Shown here: piece by piece, positions 44,546 to 52,510 of the stretch | Layout: every line of letters begins with the position of its first letter | How positions within the stretch are numbered: position 1 is the first letter of the stretch | Assembly (NCBI GenBank): GCA_026391455.1 | Contig: JAPLEH010000052.1 | Location: 16,991 to 80,990 of the forward strand | DNA length: 64,000 nt | Direction of reading: 5' to 3' | DNA from: Bacteroidota bacterium | GTDB lineage: Bacteria; Bacteroidota; Bacteroidia; Chitinophagales; Chitinophagaceae | Position numbers and translations under genes: made by a program | Notes under the pieces: generated by a model | The model's database searches: none | Told to the model about the DNA's origin: nothing | What the model saw: the letters and a program-made list of their open reading frames with translations, nothing else

Positions 44546-45112
44546 ATGCTCCACCTCATACAGCCGTACGATCCGCGCTGGAAGTCAGCATTTGAACAGC
44601 TCAGGCAGGTACTGGCGGATGCGTTGAGCGGCATGGAAGTGGATATTCAGCATGTGGGCAGTACGTCTATACCTGATCTCTGTGCAAAACCTATTATCGA
44701 TATTGACATCATTATACTGTCGCCATCACTGCTCCTGGCAGTATCTTCTATACTCGAAAAACTGGGATATATTGCCAAAGGGGAACAGGGAATTCCGGGG
44801 CGATTTGCCTTTCGTCAGTCATCCACAAAGGTGCCTATTCAAAACGATTTCCATGCCTGGCAGGAACATCATTTGTATGTTTGTTATGCAGATAGTGTGG
44901 CGGTAAAAAATCATTTATTATTCAGGGATGCTCTCTGGAAGAATGCTACACTCGTAAAAGAGTATGCGTCTTTAAAAGAAAGATTGTTACAGGAAAAAGG
45001 GATGACCCGTGAACGATATAACCGGTTGAAGACCGATTTTATTCTGGCGGTACTGGCTTCGGCGGGCATGAACGAAAACGAACTCCATTCCATCAGGAAA
45101 CAAAATGAATAG
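44546..45112 (+). CDS. GrpB-family nucleotidyltransferase-like protein
   Basis: 188 residues of the GrpB/UPF0157 family, whose fold resembles nucleotidyltransferases. Key segments are YDPRWKSAFEQL, IQHVGSTSIPDLCAKPIIDIDI (key GSTSIP and the Asp-x-Asp pair), FRDALWKNATLVKEYASLK and a terminal helix. The substrate and function are unknown across the family; some members are fused to CoaE (dephospho-CoA kinase). It probably shares a transcript with the PaiB-like gene. A palindrome 40 bp after the stop may end transcription. Confidence 0.88.
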   Translation: MLHLIQPYDPRWKSAFEQLRQVLADALSGMEVDIQHVGSTSIPDLCAKPIIDIDIIILSPSLLLAVSSILEKLGYIAKGEQGIPGRFAFRQSSTKVPIQNDFHAWQEHHLYVCYADSVAVKNHLLFRDALWKNATLVKEYASLKERLLQEKGMTRERYNRLKTDFILAVLASAGMNENELHSIRKQNE

Positions 45113-45152
45113 GATATTGGCGGTCGGGAAAACAGTGGATCTGCTATCCGCT

Positions 45153-45175
45153 ATGTCAGACTTGTAGTCTGACAT
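45153..45175. repeat. Palindromic repeat ATGTCAGACT-TGT-AGTCTGACAT
   Basis: A perfect 10-bp inverted repeat with a 3-nt loop, followed on the plus strand by TTTCTATTTTATT. It may act as the GrpB terminator. From memory, GTCAGACT/AGTCTGAC palindromes are dispersed in Bacteroidota genomes. Confidence 0.8.
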
Positions 45176-45253
45176 TTCTATTTTATTGTGTTTCGCAATC
45201 TTTCGAATTTCTGTTATTAGTTGTTGAATGATCTGCTTTTTTAATTTTTGACA

Positions 45254-45287
45254 TAAAAAAAATCCCATCCGCAAAAGCGAATGGGAT
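45254..45287 (-). terminator. Terminator after gdhA
   Basis: On the minus strand ATCCCATTCGC and GCGGATGGGAT (45277-45287 and 45262-45272) form an 11-bp stem with one mismatch around TTTT, followed by eight T (45254-45262 region). Confidence 0.9.
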
Positions 45288-45329
45288 ACATAAAGCAATT
45301 GGATTCTCTTCTGTTGAAGAGCGGTTGGG

Positions 45330-46748
45330 TTATGGGAATATACCCAGTTCTGCATAGCTGGTGCCTACTTTGTTGATAGCAACAACATAAGCGGCTGTAC
45401 GCATATCGGGTATCTCAGGGTTGGCTTTCCAGGCATTCATGATCTCATGAGTGGCATTGATCATGGTTTCTTCCAATCCGCTGTATACAAGGTCCACTTC
45501 ATCTGGTCCGTGCATGATGAACTCGCGCTCATCATCTTTTACTTTCTTGCCACTGAGTTCTTCTATCTGACCAAGTATATGTGCATTCAGGTTTTCCGTG
45601 AATCTTTTTTCCAGACGGCCGTAGCGTACGTGACTCAGGTTTTTCAACCATTCGAAATAAGATACGGTTACACCACCGGCATTCAGGTACATATCAGGCA
45701 CCACCAGTACACCTCTTTTGGCAAATTCTTCATCTGCTTCGGGAGTAAGGGGGCCGTTCGCTGCTTCGCCGATCATTTTGGCTTTTACGCGGGGTGCATT
45801 ATCTCCATCAATTACATTTTCCAAAGCGGCGGGGATCAATATATCACAGTCCATTTCGAGGGCATCACCATTTTTTTCAAAATTGGTGGCACCGGGGAAA
45901 TTAAGGATTGAGCCGGTTGTCTTGCGGTGATTGAATACCGCATCAATGTCCAGCCCATCGTTGTTCCAGATGGCGCCTTCGTATTCCGCCAGGCCTACTA
46001 CTTTAGCACCCGCATCCTGGAAGAATTTCGCAGAGTGGTAGCCCACATTACCCAATCCCTGCACCACTACCCGTTTTCCTTCCACGCCTACGTTAAGCCC
46101 CAGGCGGGCCATTACATCGGGCATATTACATACTTCGCGCAATCCGAAGAAAACACCCAATCCGGTGGCTTCGCGGCGGCCACGAACACCTCCCTGTGTT
46201 ACGGGTTTACCGGTTACACAACCGGCAGCATCAATTTCACCGGGATGCATAGCTGTATAGGTATCGAGGATCCAGGCCATTTCACGTTCGCCCGTTCCAT
46301 AATCGGGAGCGGGTACGTCTGTGCCAGGTCCGATAAAATTTTTCTTGATCAGTTCAGCCGTATAGCGGCGGGTGATCTTTTCCAGTTCGTAAGCCGAGTA
46401 TTTTTTGGGGTTGATCTTGATACCGCCTTTACCACCGCCAAAAGGTACATTCACTATGGCACATTTATAAGTCATCAGTGCAGCAAGGGCCATTACTTCA
46501 TCCTGATTCACCTCTGCGGCAAAACGGATACCGCCTTTGCAGGGTGTTTTATGATGCGAGTGTTGTACGCGGTAGGCTTCAATTACTTCAATATTGCCAT
46601 CATCTCTTTTTAACGGGAAGCGAATCTGGTAAACGGCATTACATTCTTTGATTTGTTCAAGAATTCCTTTGTCCCATTTGGTGTATTTGGCGGCCTTATC
46701 GAAACTTCTTTCTACGGCGCCAAAAAAACTGTAGTGTTTGTCTGACAT
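45330..46748 (-). CDS. gdhA: Glu/Leu/Phe/Val dehydrogenase (glutamate dehydrogenase)
   Basis: 472 residues. It catalyses NAD(P)-linked interconversion of glutamate and 2-oxoglutarate plus ammonia in the cytosol. Conserved parts are [18 protein letters not shown] (substrate-binding lysine in KGGIR), [17 protein letters not shown] with the catalytic-region lysines, [20 protein letters not shown], the Rossmann motif [10 protein letters not shown], and [11 protein letters not shown]. The ATG at 46748 (MSDKHYSFF) is preferred over one eight codons upstream. It lies 92 bp downstream of ccmD, with a palindromic repeat between, so it probably has its own promoter. A strong terminator follows. Confidence 0.93.
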   Translation of the reverse strand: MSDKHYSFFGAVERSFDKAAKYTKWDKGILEQIKECNAVYQIRFPLKRDDGNIEVIEAYRVQHSHHKTPCKGGIRFAAEVNQDEVMALAALMTYKCAIVNVPFGGGKGGIKINPKKYSAYELEKITRRYTAELIKKNFIGPGTDVPAPDYGTGEREMAWILDTYTAMHPGEIDAAGCVTGKPVTQGGVRGRREATGLGVFFGLREVCNMPDVMARLGLNVGVEGKRVVVQGLGNVGYHSAKFFQDAGAKVVGLAEYEGAIWNNDGLDIDAVFNHRKTTGSILNFPGATNFEKNGDALEMDCDILIPAALENVIDGDNAPRVKAKMIGEAANGPLTPEADEEFAKRGVLVVPDMYLNAGGVTVSYFEWLKNLSHVRYGRLEKRFTENLNAHILGQIEELSGKKVKDDEREFIMHGPDEVDLVYSGLEETMINATHEIMNAWKANPEIPDMRTAAYVVAINKVGTSYAELGIFP

Positions 46749-46814
46749 GAGTTCGTTTTTATGTTTAAGCAATCGTTAATATGTGAATAGTGAATAGTCA
46801 ATTGTGAATTCACC

Positions 46815-46832
46815 ACCCGATAGCTATCGGGT
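46815..46832. repeat. Perfect palindrome ACCCGATAGCTATCGGGT
   Basis: An 18-bp perfect palindrome in the gap between ccmD and gdhA, preceded by GTGAATAGTGAATAG-like direct repeats (about 46785-46810). Sequences of the CCCGATAGCTATCGGG type recur in this phylum as far as I know. Confidence 0.75.
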
Positions 46833-46839
46833 CACCGGT

Positions 46840-47064
46840 TTACCTGTTTTCCTTTTCCAGTTTTGTGATCTTACGGTCGAGGCGAAATACATACAGAATG
46901 AGCCCGAGTAAAATCGTGAGCACCACGGCCACGACCACATAAATCCTGCCGTTGCTGCGCATCATATCTGCCATTTTTGCTTCCTGGGGTGCTCCCTGTG
47001 CATAGCTGGTAAGGGTTACCAGGCCGAGCATACAAAACATAGCGATTCTACGGGTTATACTCAT
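46840..47064 (-). CDS. ccmD: CcmD-like small membrane protein
   Basis: 74 residues. The N terminus looks like a signal segment (RIAMFCMLGLVTLTSYAQG). A single transmembrane helix follows (IYVVVAVVLTILLGLILYVF) and a short basic cytosolic tail (RLDRKITKLEKENR), the usual CcmD arrangement. In the family it is a small subunit of the heme handling machinery for cytochrome c maturation. The ATG overlaps the ccmC stop by 4 bp (ATGA), which sets the start and shows translational coupling. Identification rests mainly on position, size and topology. Confidence 0.75.
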   Translation of the reverse strand: MSITRRIAMFCMLGLVTLTSYAQGAPQEAKMADMMRSNGRIYVVVAVVLTILLGLILYVFRLDRKITKLEKENR

Positions 47065-47774
47065 TGCATCATCTTTTTTTCTCTGATAATAGTAAGGCGA
47101 ATCTTGAGCGTGGCTATCCAAACCCCCAACAGGGTCCATCCGATGACAGCAGGATAAAATACCAACCGCATTTTACTGTCGATATCACTGGTGTTCAATG
47201 CCGGGTTACCTTCCCGTCCCGGATGGAGGCTGTCCATTACCCGGGGTAAGATCCAGATGGAGGGAAACAACATAGCATAGGCGAAAATATTATACACGGC
47301 ACCGATACGGGCTTTTTTATCCATGTCGGTAATGGAATCCCGTAGTACCATATAAGCCAGGTAGATCAGGAGTGCGATAGCCGCACCGATCAACTTGGGT
47401 TCACGGGCCAAAGCCGCAAAGGATTGAAACGTGGGATTATTGGGGTCGGCCCAGGTATAGCTCATCCAGATAGCACCGGTGGCATAGCCCAGGGCACCCA
47501 TTACAATACCGACGGCCGCGTATTGCCGGGCATAGATATCGTATTTTAAGTTGAATGTGCGCAAGTACCGGACTGAATGCACCACCGAAATGGTGAACAG
47601 GATCATCATACCAAACCACATACACACGTGAAAGTACAGATTCCGGATGGTCTCTTCCAGTGCCAGTAAACGGGGAACTTCAAAGAGAAAACCGCCAATA
47701 ACGGTATAGATCAGCAAGAGTACACTTGCAATTTTCCACCAGGACTTATGCATATAGTTTTTTGCGTCGGTCAT
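47061..47774 (-). CDS. ccmC: Cytochrome c biogenesis protein CcmC (heme handling)
   Basis: 237 residues with about six transmembrane helices. It is the heme-handling protein of the inner membrane, with periplasmic heme-binding histidines. Visible are NLYFHVCMWFGMM (the first conserved His), a WWD-like segment reading IWMSYTWADPNNP, and DSLHPGREGNP with the second His region. The WWD motif is degenerate relative to the classical tryptophan-rich form, as is usual in this phylum. It is overlapped by ccmD downstream and separated from ccmB upstream by 190 bp of repetitive DNA with a promoter (47813-47820). Confidence 0.88.
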   Translation of the reverse strand: MTDAKNYMHKSWWKIASVLLLIYTVIGGFLFEVPRLLALEETIRNLYFHVCMWFGMMILFTISVVHSVRYLRTFNLKYDIYARQYAAVGIVMGALGYATGAIWMSYTWADPNNPTFQSFAALAREPKLIGAAIALLIYLAYMVLRDSITDMDKKARIGAVYNIFAYAMLFPSIWILPRVMDSLHPGREGNPALNTSDIDSKMRLVFYPAVIGWTLLGVWIATLKIRLTIIREKKMMQ

Positions 47775-47812
47775 CGGGTAGCCGCTGCAATAGCTTGCGG
47801 CTCAACAGGAGG

Positions 47813-47820
47813 CAAAAATA
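47813..47820 (-). promoter_or_regulatory. -7 promoter element of ccmC-ccmD
   Basis: TATTTTTG on the minus strand is an exact TAnnTTTG match, about 40 bp before the ccmC ATG. It shows that ccmCD can be transcribed separately from ccmB. Confidence 0.6.
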
Positions 47821-47840
47821 AGGGGGAATTTCCAATTAGC

Positions 47841-47966
47841 AACAATATACAAGCTACAAGCTGCCAGCCACGAGCTGCGAGCTTTTAACAGCCAGCGACA
47901 AGCTACAAGAAATAACAGCCAGCTACAAGCTACAAGAAGCAACAGCCAGCAACAAGCAACCAACAA
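47841..47966. repeat. Degenerate AGCTACAAG / AACAGCCAGC repeats between ccmB and ccmC
   Basis: Several imperfect copies of AGCTACAAG and CAGCCAGC follow one another and fill most of the 192-bp gap right up to the ccmB stop. This looks like a dispersed low-complexity family inserted into the ccm operon. Confidence 0.75.
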
Positions 47967-48644
47967 CTAGTCCTTCCACAAATAAGGAAATAGAATCACT
48001 GCGAGCAGGATCACCATCATATCCATGGCGATGAGGAGTAATACCGTTGAAGTGGGTATGATAAGCAGGGGGGCAAAAGCAGCGTTGGATAAGCGCATCA
48101 ATAATAACAATTGCGGAATGATGAGTGGAAAGCCCAAAACGGCCATAATAGCCGCATTTTGCTGCGCTTTTGCAGCAATTGCTGCGAGAAAAGTGAATAC
48201 CAGACTCAGGCCCCATCCTCCCAATAATACCAGTCCGATGAACTGCCAGAATTTGGTCATGGGGTTTCCAAGAAAAAGACTGAATAGAAACAAGCTGAGC
48301 ATACTCATGATGAGCATCAGCAGCGAATTGAACAGTAATTTGGCCAGCACAAAATCACCGGGACTGGCAATAGAATAAAAATACAGCATCCGGCCCCGGC
48401 TTTCCTGGAGAAAGCTTTTTGCCACCGCATTGATGCAAATAAATAATTGAATGACCCAAAACAGTCCGTTCCATACACGGCTTTCCGGTTCGTCTATAGC
48501 CATGTACAACACGAAAATAGTAGCACCTATATAGAGCAATACTCCATAAAAACTATATTGCTGCCGGATCTCCAGCAAGAGATCCTTTTTAAAAAGGGTG
48601 AATATTTTTCGTACCGGGCTGATGGGTTGTTTATTTGGCCGCAA
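47967..48644 (-). CDS. ccmB: Heme exporter subunit CcmB
   Basis: 225 residues as listed, with six hydrophobic helices. It is the membrane subunit of the CcmAB transporter in cytochrome c maturation. The family pattern is seen in KKDLLLEIRQQYSFYGVLLY, LQESRGRMLYFYSIASPGDFVLAK and GFPLIIPQLLLLMRLSNAAF. The start is problematic: the first possible codon is TTG at 48644, which lies inside a consensus -7 element (48642-48649). If that promoter drives the gene, translation must begin further in at a non-ATG codon, because no ATG or GTG precedes the conserved KIFTLFKKD region. No ccmA is adjacent. Confidence 0.88.
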   Translation of the reverse strand: MRPNKQPISPVRKIFTLFKKDLLLEIRQQYSFYGVLLYIGATIFVLYMAIDEPESRVWNGLFWVIQLFICINAVAKSFLQESRGRMLYFYSIASPGDFVLAKLLFNSLLMLIMSMLSLFLFSLFLGNPMTKFWQFIGLVLLGGWGLSLVFTFLAAIAAKAQQNAAIMAVLGFPLIIPQLLLLMRLSNAAFAPLLIIPTSTVLLLIAMDMMVILLAVILFPYLWKD

Positions 48645-48649
48645 AAATA
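48642..48649 (-). promoter_or_regulatory. -7 promoter element overlapping the ccmB TTG start
   Basis: TATTTTTG on the minus strand is an exact TAnnTTTG match that coincides with the only upstream start candidate of ccmB. Confidence 0.5.
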
Positions 48650-48765
48650 CTGATTCAGGCCCGTAGTGTCTGGTATTATTATTCTAATTTGCTGCCTCAA
48701 ACGGTACCGGACCCGGTTTTTTTATAGCGGTTTCGTAACCATATTTTTAAAACAAATCAATAGAC

Positions 48766-49671
48766 ATGAAAAAAATGATGCTGCTTGCCACAGGCTTTCT
48801 TACCATACTGATGATAACCGGTTTACAATCCTGTCAGTCCACCAAATCTGCCACCGCCACGAAAATGCTCAGATTTAATTTTGAGAACGGCAAAGGCTAC
48901 GATTATGAGATGAGCATGAATATGGACCAGGAAATTATGGGACAGCCCATGAAAATGGAAATGACGAATTACTATTCCATGGATGTACAGGGAGATGAGG
49001 GTACTTCCAAATTGGTCACCACTCAGTTTGACCGCATGAAAATGAAAATGAATGTTGCTGGCATCGATATGGATGTGGATTCGGATAAGAAAGGAGTCTC
49101 TGCGGAAAAAGACCCTATGAGTATCATGAACAGAGTATTTGGCGCCATTACCGGTCGCAGGTTTACCATGAAGGTGAATGCGGAAGGTAAAGTAGAAGAG
49201 GTAAGGGGCCTGAAAGAAATGGCCACCGCCATGGTGGATTCCCTCGGGCTGGAAGGAGCAGACCGGGATGAAGTGATGGAGACCTTCAATAAATCTTTCA
49301 ACGAAAAAGATATGAAGGGCCAGTTTGAAAGGGTGCTGTATATCTTCCCCAATAAAGTAGTAAAAGTGGGCGATACCTGGGACCGCAATACAGACATGGC
49401 TGGTCAAATGGCAGGCACCTATAAATCCACCTTTACCGTAAAGGAGATCGAAGGGGATATGGTGACTTTGGAAGAAAAAACAAAGATTGAAGGTTCAGGA
49501 TCTAAAGAAATTGATGAAATGAGCGGCAATGTAAGCGGAATACTCGTGGTGGACAGCCGTTCAGGTCTGGTTGTGAATGCCGATCAGGATATTACCATGC
49601 GCATTGAAAAGAACGGTCAAAAGATGACCATCAATGCAAAGAATAAAGTGAAAGGGAAGGCGAGGGGTTGA
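48766..49671 (+). CDS. DUF6263-type lipoprotein
   Basis: 301 residues with a lipoprotein signal (TGLQSC lipobox at about 23). The mature domain begins MLRFNFENGKGYDYEMSMNM and contains YIFPNKVVKVGDTWDR and GILVVDSRSGLVVNADQD, a beta-sandwich-like pattern fitting the DUF6263 family as I recall it. It is methionine- and charge-rich. Function unknown; it should sit on the periplasmic face of a membrane. It is convergent with tdk; both end in the same long hairpin. Upstream TATTTTTA is a one-mismatch promoter. Confidence 0.78.
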   Translation: MKKMMLLATGFLTILMITGLQSCQSTKSATATKMLRFNFENGKGYDYEMSMNMDQEIMGQPMKMEMTNYYSMDVQGDEGTSKLVTTQFDRMKMKMNVAGIDMDVDSDKKGVSAEKDPMSIMNRVFGAITGRRFTMKVNAEGKVEEVRGLKEMATAMVDSLGLEGADRDEVMETFNKSFNEKDMKGQFERVLYIFPNKVVKVGDTWDRNTDMAGQMAGTYKSTFTVKEIEGDMVTLEEKTKIEGSGSKEIDEMSGNVSGILVVDSRSGLVVNADQDITMRIEKNGQKMTINAKNKVKGKARG

Positions 49672-49694
49672 TTGTGTAATTACTCGATTTGGAG

Positions 49695-49732
49695 ATGAGT
49701 CAATTTGGAGATTTCCAAATTGACTCATTTTT
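49695..49732. terminator. 15-bp bidirectional hairpin shared by the DUF6263 gene and tdk
   Basis: ATGAGTCAATTTGGA (49695-49709) pairs perfectly with TCCAAATTGACTCAT (49714-49728) around a GATT loop. TTTTT follows on the plus strand. The stop codon of tdk (49725-49727) lies inside the stem. Confidence 0.85.
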
Positions 49733-50291
49733 CATTATAACATTTCCTGCATCTTGGTTCGTATACATCGGTGGCACCCAGCATTACCTGGTCTTCATTG
49801 GGGATTTTCCGGTACGAATAATTGGCAATACTTCCGCAACGCATACAGATAGCGTGCAGTTTGGTTACATAATCAGCTTTTGCCAGTATAAAAGGCATTT
49901 GTCCAAACGGTTTACCCAGGTAATCCATATCTAGTCCGGCCACGATCACCCGAATGCCCCGGTAAGCAAGTTCATCGCATACATTGGCGATCTCTTCATC
50001 AAAAAACTGGGCCTCATCTATACCGATCACATCGGCATCACCTGCCATCAACAGTATTTTTTGCGAATTATCGATGGGGGTAGATTGTATGGCCGTAGCA
50101 TCATGCGATACGATCTTCACTTCATCATACCGCACATCAATGGCAGGTTTGAAGATTTCCGCCTTCTGATTGGCGATCTTCACTCTTTTCAACCGTCGGA
50201 TCAGTTCTTCGGTCTTTCCGCTAAACATCGATCCGCAAATTACTTCAATGCTGCCGCGGCGCTCTCCGCTGTTATTCGGTTCAATAAACAT
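49725..50291 (-). CDS. tdk: Thymidine kinase
   Basis: 188 residues, type II thymidine kinase. It phosphorylates thymidine (and deoxyuridine) in pyrimidine salvage. Visible are the P-loop [13 protein letters not shown], the DEAQF Walker B motif (IGIDEAQFF), the lasso region [12 protein letters not shown], and the zinc-ribbon cysteines CMRCG with CRKCYNEK at the C terminus. Length and motifs are typical. It is convergent with the DUF6263 gene; the last codons are part of the shared terminator hairpin. Confidence 0.95.
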   Translation of the reverse strand: MFIEPNNSGERRGSIEVICGSMFSGKTEELIRRLKRVKIANQKAEIFKPAIDVRYDEVKIVSHDATAIQSTPIDNSQKILLMAGDADVIGIDEAQFFDEEIANVCDELAYRGIRVIVAGLDMDYLGKPFGQMPFILAKADYVTKLHAICMRCGSIANYSYRKIPNEDQVMLGATDVYEPRCRKCYNEK

Positions 50292-50387
50292 TGTTAAGAT
50301 TTGTTATGATATGGTGTTTACTATTTTTATTGGCAAACTGTTTGTAACTTTAGTTGGTCTCTTTTTGGAGGCGGTAAATATACAATC

Positions 50388-51143
50388 ATGGAACGAATCG
50401 AAGCCCTTATCAGCAAATTAAAAACGCAATATGAGCAGCAGGCAGACCCCGCTGTTTTATTGGGTACGGTGGAACTGCTGCAGTTCGAACTCACCAAACT
50501 GAGGCCTTCTGGTACCTCCAGCCTCGGTACGGCCAAGGTGGCGGTGGTGCTGCCGGCGGTAACGCATACAGCCGTTTCCTCTTCAGTTCCCACGGGCCTG
50601 GAGCAATACGAAAAATACGCTCCAAAAGTGGCTGCCACGCCTGTGGTAAAGGAGGTACACCACTCCGAAGAACTAAAGGAGGTAAGAGAAGTGAAAGAGA
50701 CCTTACTGCTGGAAGATGATGCTGTTTCCGTAGTACAAAAAAATGGCCAACTGGATATGGTGTTCGATCCCTTAAAGGATATACCCACACTCAGCCACCA
50801 GGGTGCCGAAAAAGAGATCAACCATACCGCAGGAAGTCAGGAACAATCGCTCAACGATAAACTCAAACAATCGACGACAGAGATCGTGGAAGTGCTGAAA
50901 GAAACGCCTATCAAAGATCTCCGAAAAGCCATTGGTATCAATGACCGGTTTTTATTTATCAATGAATTGTTTCGCGGAGATGAAAGCATGTATGAGCGTT
51001 GCATTAAAACGATCAACAGCTTTCACATTTTTGCCGAAGCAGAATACTGGATCAGCCGCGAACTGAAGGTAAAGCTGGGTTGGAACAACGATTCAGCCGC
51101 TGTGCAACATTTTGATCAGTTGGTCAAAAGACGCTTTTCCTGA
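50388..51143 (+). CDS. Conserved protein of unknown function
   Basis: 251 residues, no signal peptide. The N-terminal helix (MERIEALISKLKTQYEQQ) is followed by a low-complexity Val/Thr/Ser/Glu linker (about 45-150) and a compact C-terminal domain (KDLRKAIGINDRFLFINELF, YERCIKTINSFHIFAEAEYW, ELKVKLGWN). I have the impression that this C-terminal domain recurs in Bacteroidota, but I cannot name it. A helical adaptor or scaffold is the most that can be said. Its last 28 bp overlap the convergent waaA gene. Confidence 0.75.
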   Translation: MERIEALISKLKTQYEQQADPAVLLGTVELLQFELTKLRPSGTSSLGTAKVAVVLPAVTHTAVSSSVPTGLEQYEKYAPKVAATPVVKEVHHSEELKEVREVKETLLLEDDAVSVVQKNGQLDMVFDPLKDIPTLSHQGAEKEINHTAGSQEQSLNDKLKQSTTEIVEVLKETPIKDLRKAIGINDRFLFINELFRGDESMYERCIKTINSFHIFAEAEYWISRELKVKLGWNNDSAAVQHFDQLVKRRFS

Positions 51144-52375
51144 ATATACTGCATGATGACCGATGTGGCCCCTGCATGACGGGTTACAAATTCTGCCGCA
51201 TGCCTGGCGGTATGGTCATAAAATTCTTTATCGGTCAGTAAATGTTGCAGGGCCGCCTCCCAATTTTTTCTTCCGGAAAGTGAAATAGCACCGCCTCCTT
51301 TTACCAATCCCACCGCCTCCGCATATTTTTCATGATTGGCGCCATAAAAAACTGGTTTACCGTATACGGCAGCTTCCAGTACATTGTGTACGCCCGACCG
51401 GGTAAGTCCGCCCCCCACATAATTGCACCAGCCATATTGGTACAGCCGGGATAGCATGCCCACATTATCAATGATCATAACGGAAAAAGCGGATGGCCCG
51501 GTCATTTTTTCACATGCAGAAAAAAAGATCGCATCAGGGAATAAGACCCGAAGTTCTTCCAGGTGGGGAGTATCCACCACATGCGGAGCAATGACCAGTT
51601 TAAGCTGTTGCTCTTGTAAAAAAGGAAGCGATTCTTTCAATAATACTTCATCTTCCTGCCAGGTGCTGCCGGCAATGATGAGCCGTTGACCCGAAGCGAA
51701 ATGTTCCATGGCAGGAATACTGCCCGCGGCAGATGCAATGGCAATCACCCGGTCAAAACGGGTATCTCCGGAAATGGTACAAATGCCAGCCATACCAATC
51801 TCATCCAGCAGTCGTTTAGACTCCGCTGTTTGTACAAATAAATGATCGAACCGGGAAAGCATTTTCCGCATCATGGCCCCATACCATTTGAAAAAATCCA
51901 TGTCTTTCCGGAATAGGGCAGATACCAGCAGCAGCGGTATATTTCTGTATTTGATCTTTTTCAGGTAATAATACCAGAATTCATACTTCACAAATATGAC
52001 GAGGGAAGGTTGTACGATCTCCAGAAATCGCCGGGCATTGCGGGGGCCATCCATAGGGAGATAAAAGACCCAATCGGCACCGGCATAATTCTTCTGTACC
52101 TCATACCCGGAAGGGGAAAAAAAAGTAAGTAATAACCTATAATGCGGATAGTTTTTCCGGATACTTTCGAGCAGAGGGCGGCCCTGTTCAAATTCTCCCA
52201 GCGAGGCACAATGCATCCAGATGGTTTTTTCTCCGGCGGGAATAGCCGCCTGTAGACGTTCAAAGATCTGCTTCCGGCCATGTACCCATTTGCGGGCTTT
52301 TGGATTGAATAAAGCGGTGAACCGGATTGCCACCCGGTACAGCCATAAAAAAATATTATAGAGGAAAACTCCCAA
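51116..52375 (-). CDS. waaA: 3-deoxy-D-manno-octulosonic acid (Kdo) transferase
   Basis: 419 residues. It transfers Kdo from CMP-Kdo to the lipid A precursor at the inner membrane, the first inner-core step of LPS. An N-terminal membrane anchor (GVFLYNIFLWLYRVAIRF) is followed by two GT-B Rossmann domains: HCASLGEFEQGRPLL with the catalytic glutamate, VIFVKYEFWYYYL, GDTRFDRV, IIAGSTWQEDE, and YVGGGLTRSGVHNVLEAAVYGKPV (key GGGLTRSGVHN). Length is typical. It is divergent from the sugar genes at 52511 across a compact intergenic region with two opposed promoters. Confidence 0.92.
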   Translation of the reverse strand: MGVFLYNIFLWLYRVAIRFTALFNPKARKWVHGRKQIFERLQAAIPAGEKTIWMHCASLGEFEQGRPLLESIRKNYPHYRLLLTFFSPSGYEVQKNYAGADWVFYLPMDGPRNARRFLEIVQPSLVIFVKYEFWYYYLKKIKYRNIPLLLVSALFRKDMDFFKWYGAMMRKMLSRFDHLFVQTAESKRLLDEIGMAGICTISGDTRFDRVIAIASAAGSIPAMEHFASGQRLIIAGSTWQEDEVLLKESLPFLQEQQLKLVIAPHVVDTPHLEELRVLFPDAIFFSACEKMTGPSAFSVMIIDNVGMLSRLYQYGWCNYVGGGLTRSGVHNVLEAAVYGKPVFYGANHEKYAEAVGLVKGGGAISLSGRKNWEAALQHLLTDKEFYDHTARHAAEFVTRHAGATSVIMQYIQEKRLLTN

Positions 52376-52397
52376 CGTATTGAATTAAAACAGGCAA

Positions 52398-52405
52398 CAA
52401 ATGTA
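52398..52405 (-). promoter_or_regulatory. -7 promoter element of waaA
   Basis: TACATTTG on the minus strand is an exact TAnnTTTG match, 22 bp before the waaA ATG. Confidence 0.6.
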
Positions 52406-52413
52406 AAAGCAAT

Positions 52414-52428
52414 CGGGTAAACTACCCG
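52414..52428. promoter_or_regulatory. Inverted repeat CGGGTA-AAC-TACCCG between divergent promoters
   Basis: A perfect 6-bp inverted repeat with a 3-nt spacer. It lies between the waaA and DegT -7 elements, where the -33 region of both promoters would fall. It is a candidate operator, but short enough to be chance. Confidence 0.4.
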
Positions 52429-52436
52429 TATTTTAC

Positions 52437-52444
52437 TATTTTTG
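52437..52444 (+). promoter_or_regulatory. -7 promoter element of the DegT aminotransferase gene
   Basis: TATTTTTG is an exact TAnnTTTG match 66 bp upstream of the ATG at 52511. Confidence 0.55.
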
Positions 52445-52510
52445 CCCGCCAAACAGTATCGGGCCTATGCTTTCCAAAAAACCCGTTGCTCTATTTTTAT
52501 CCGAAATTGA

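Noticed and set aside
45927..46613. Plus-strand open frame of 228 codons
   Set aside because: Antisense to gdhA, which has every family motif.
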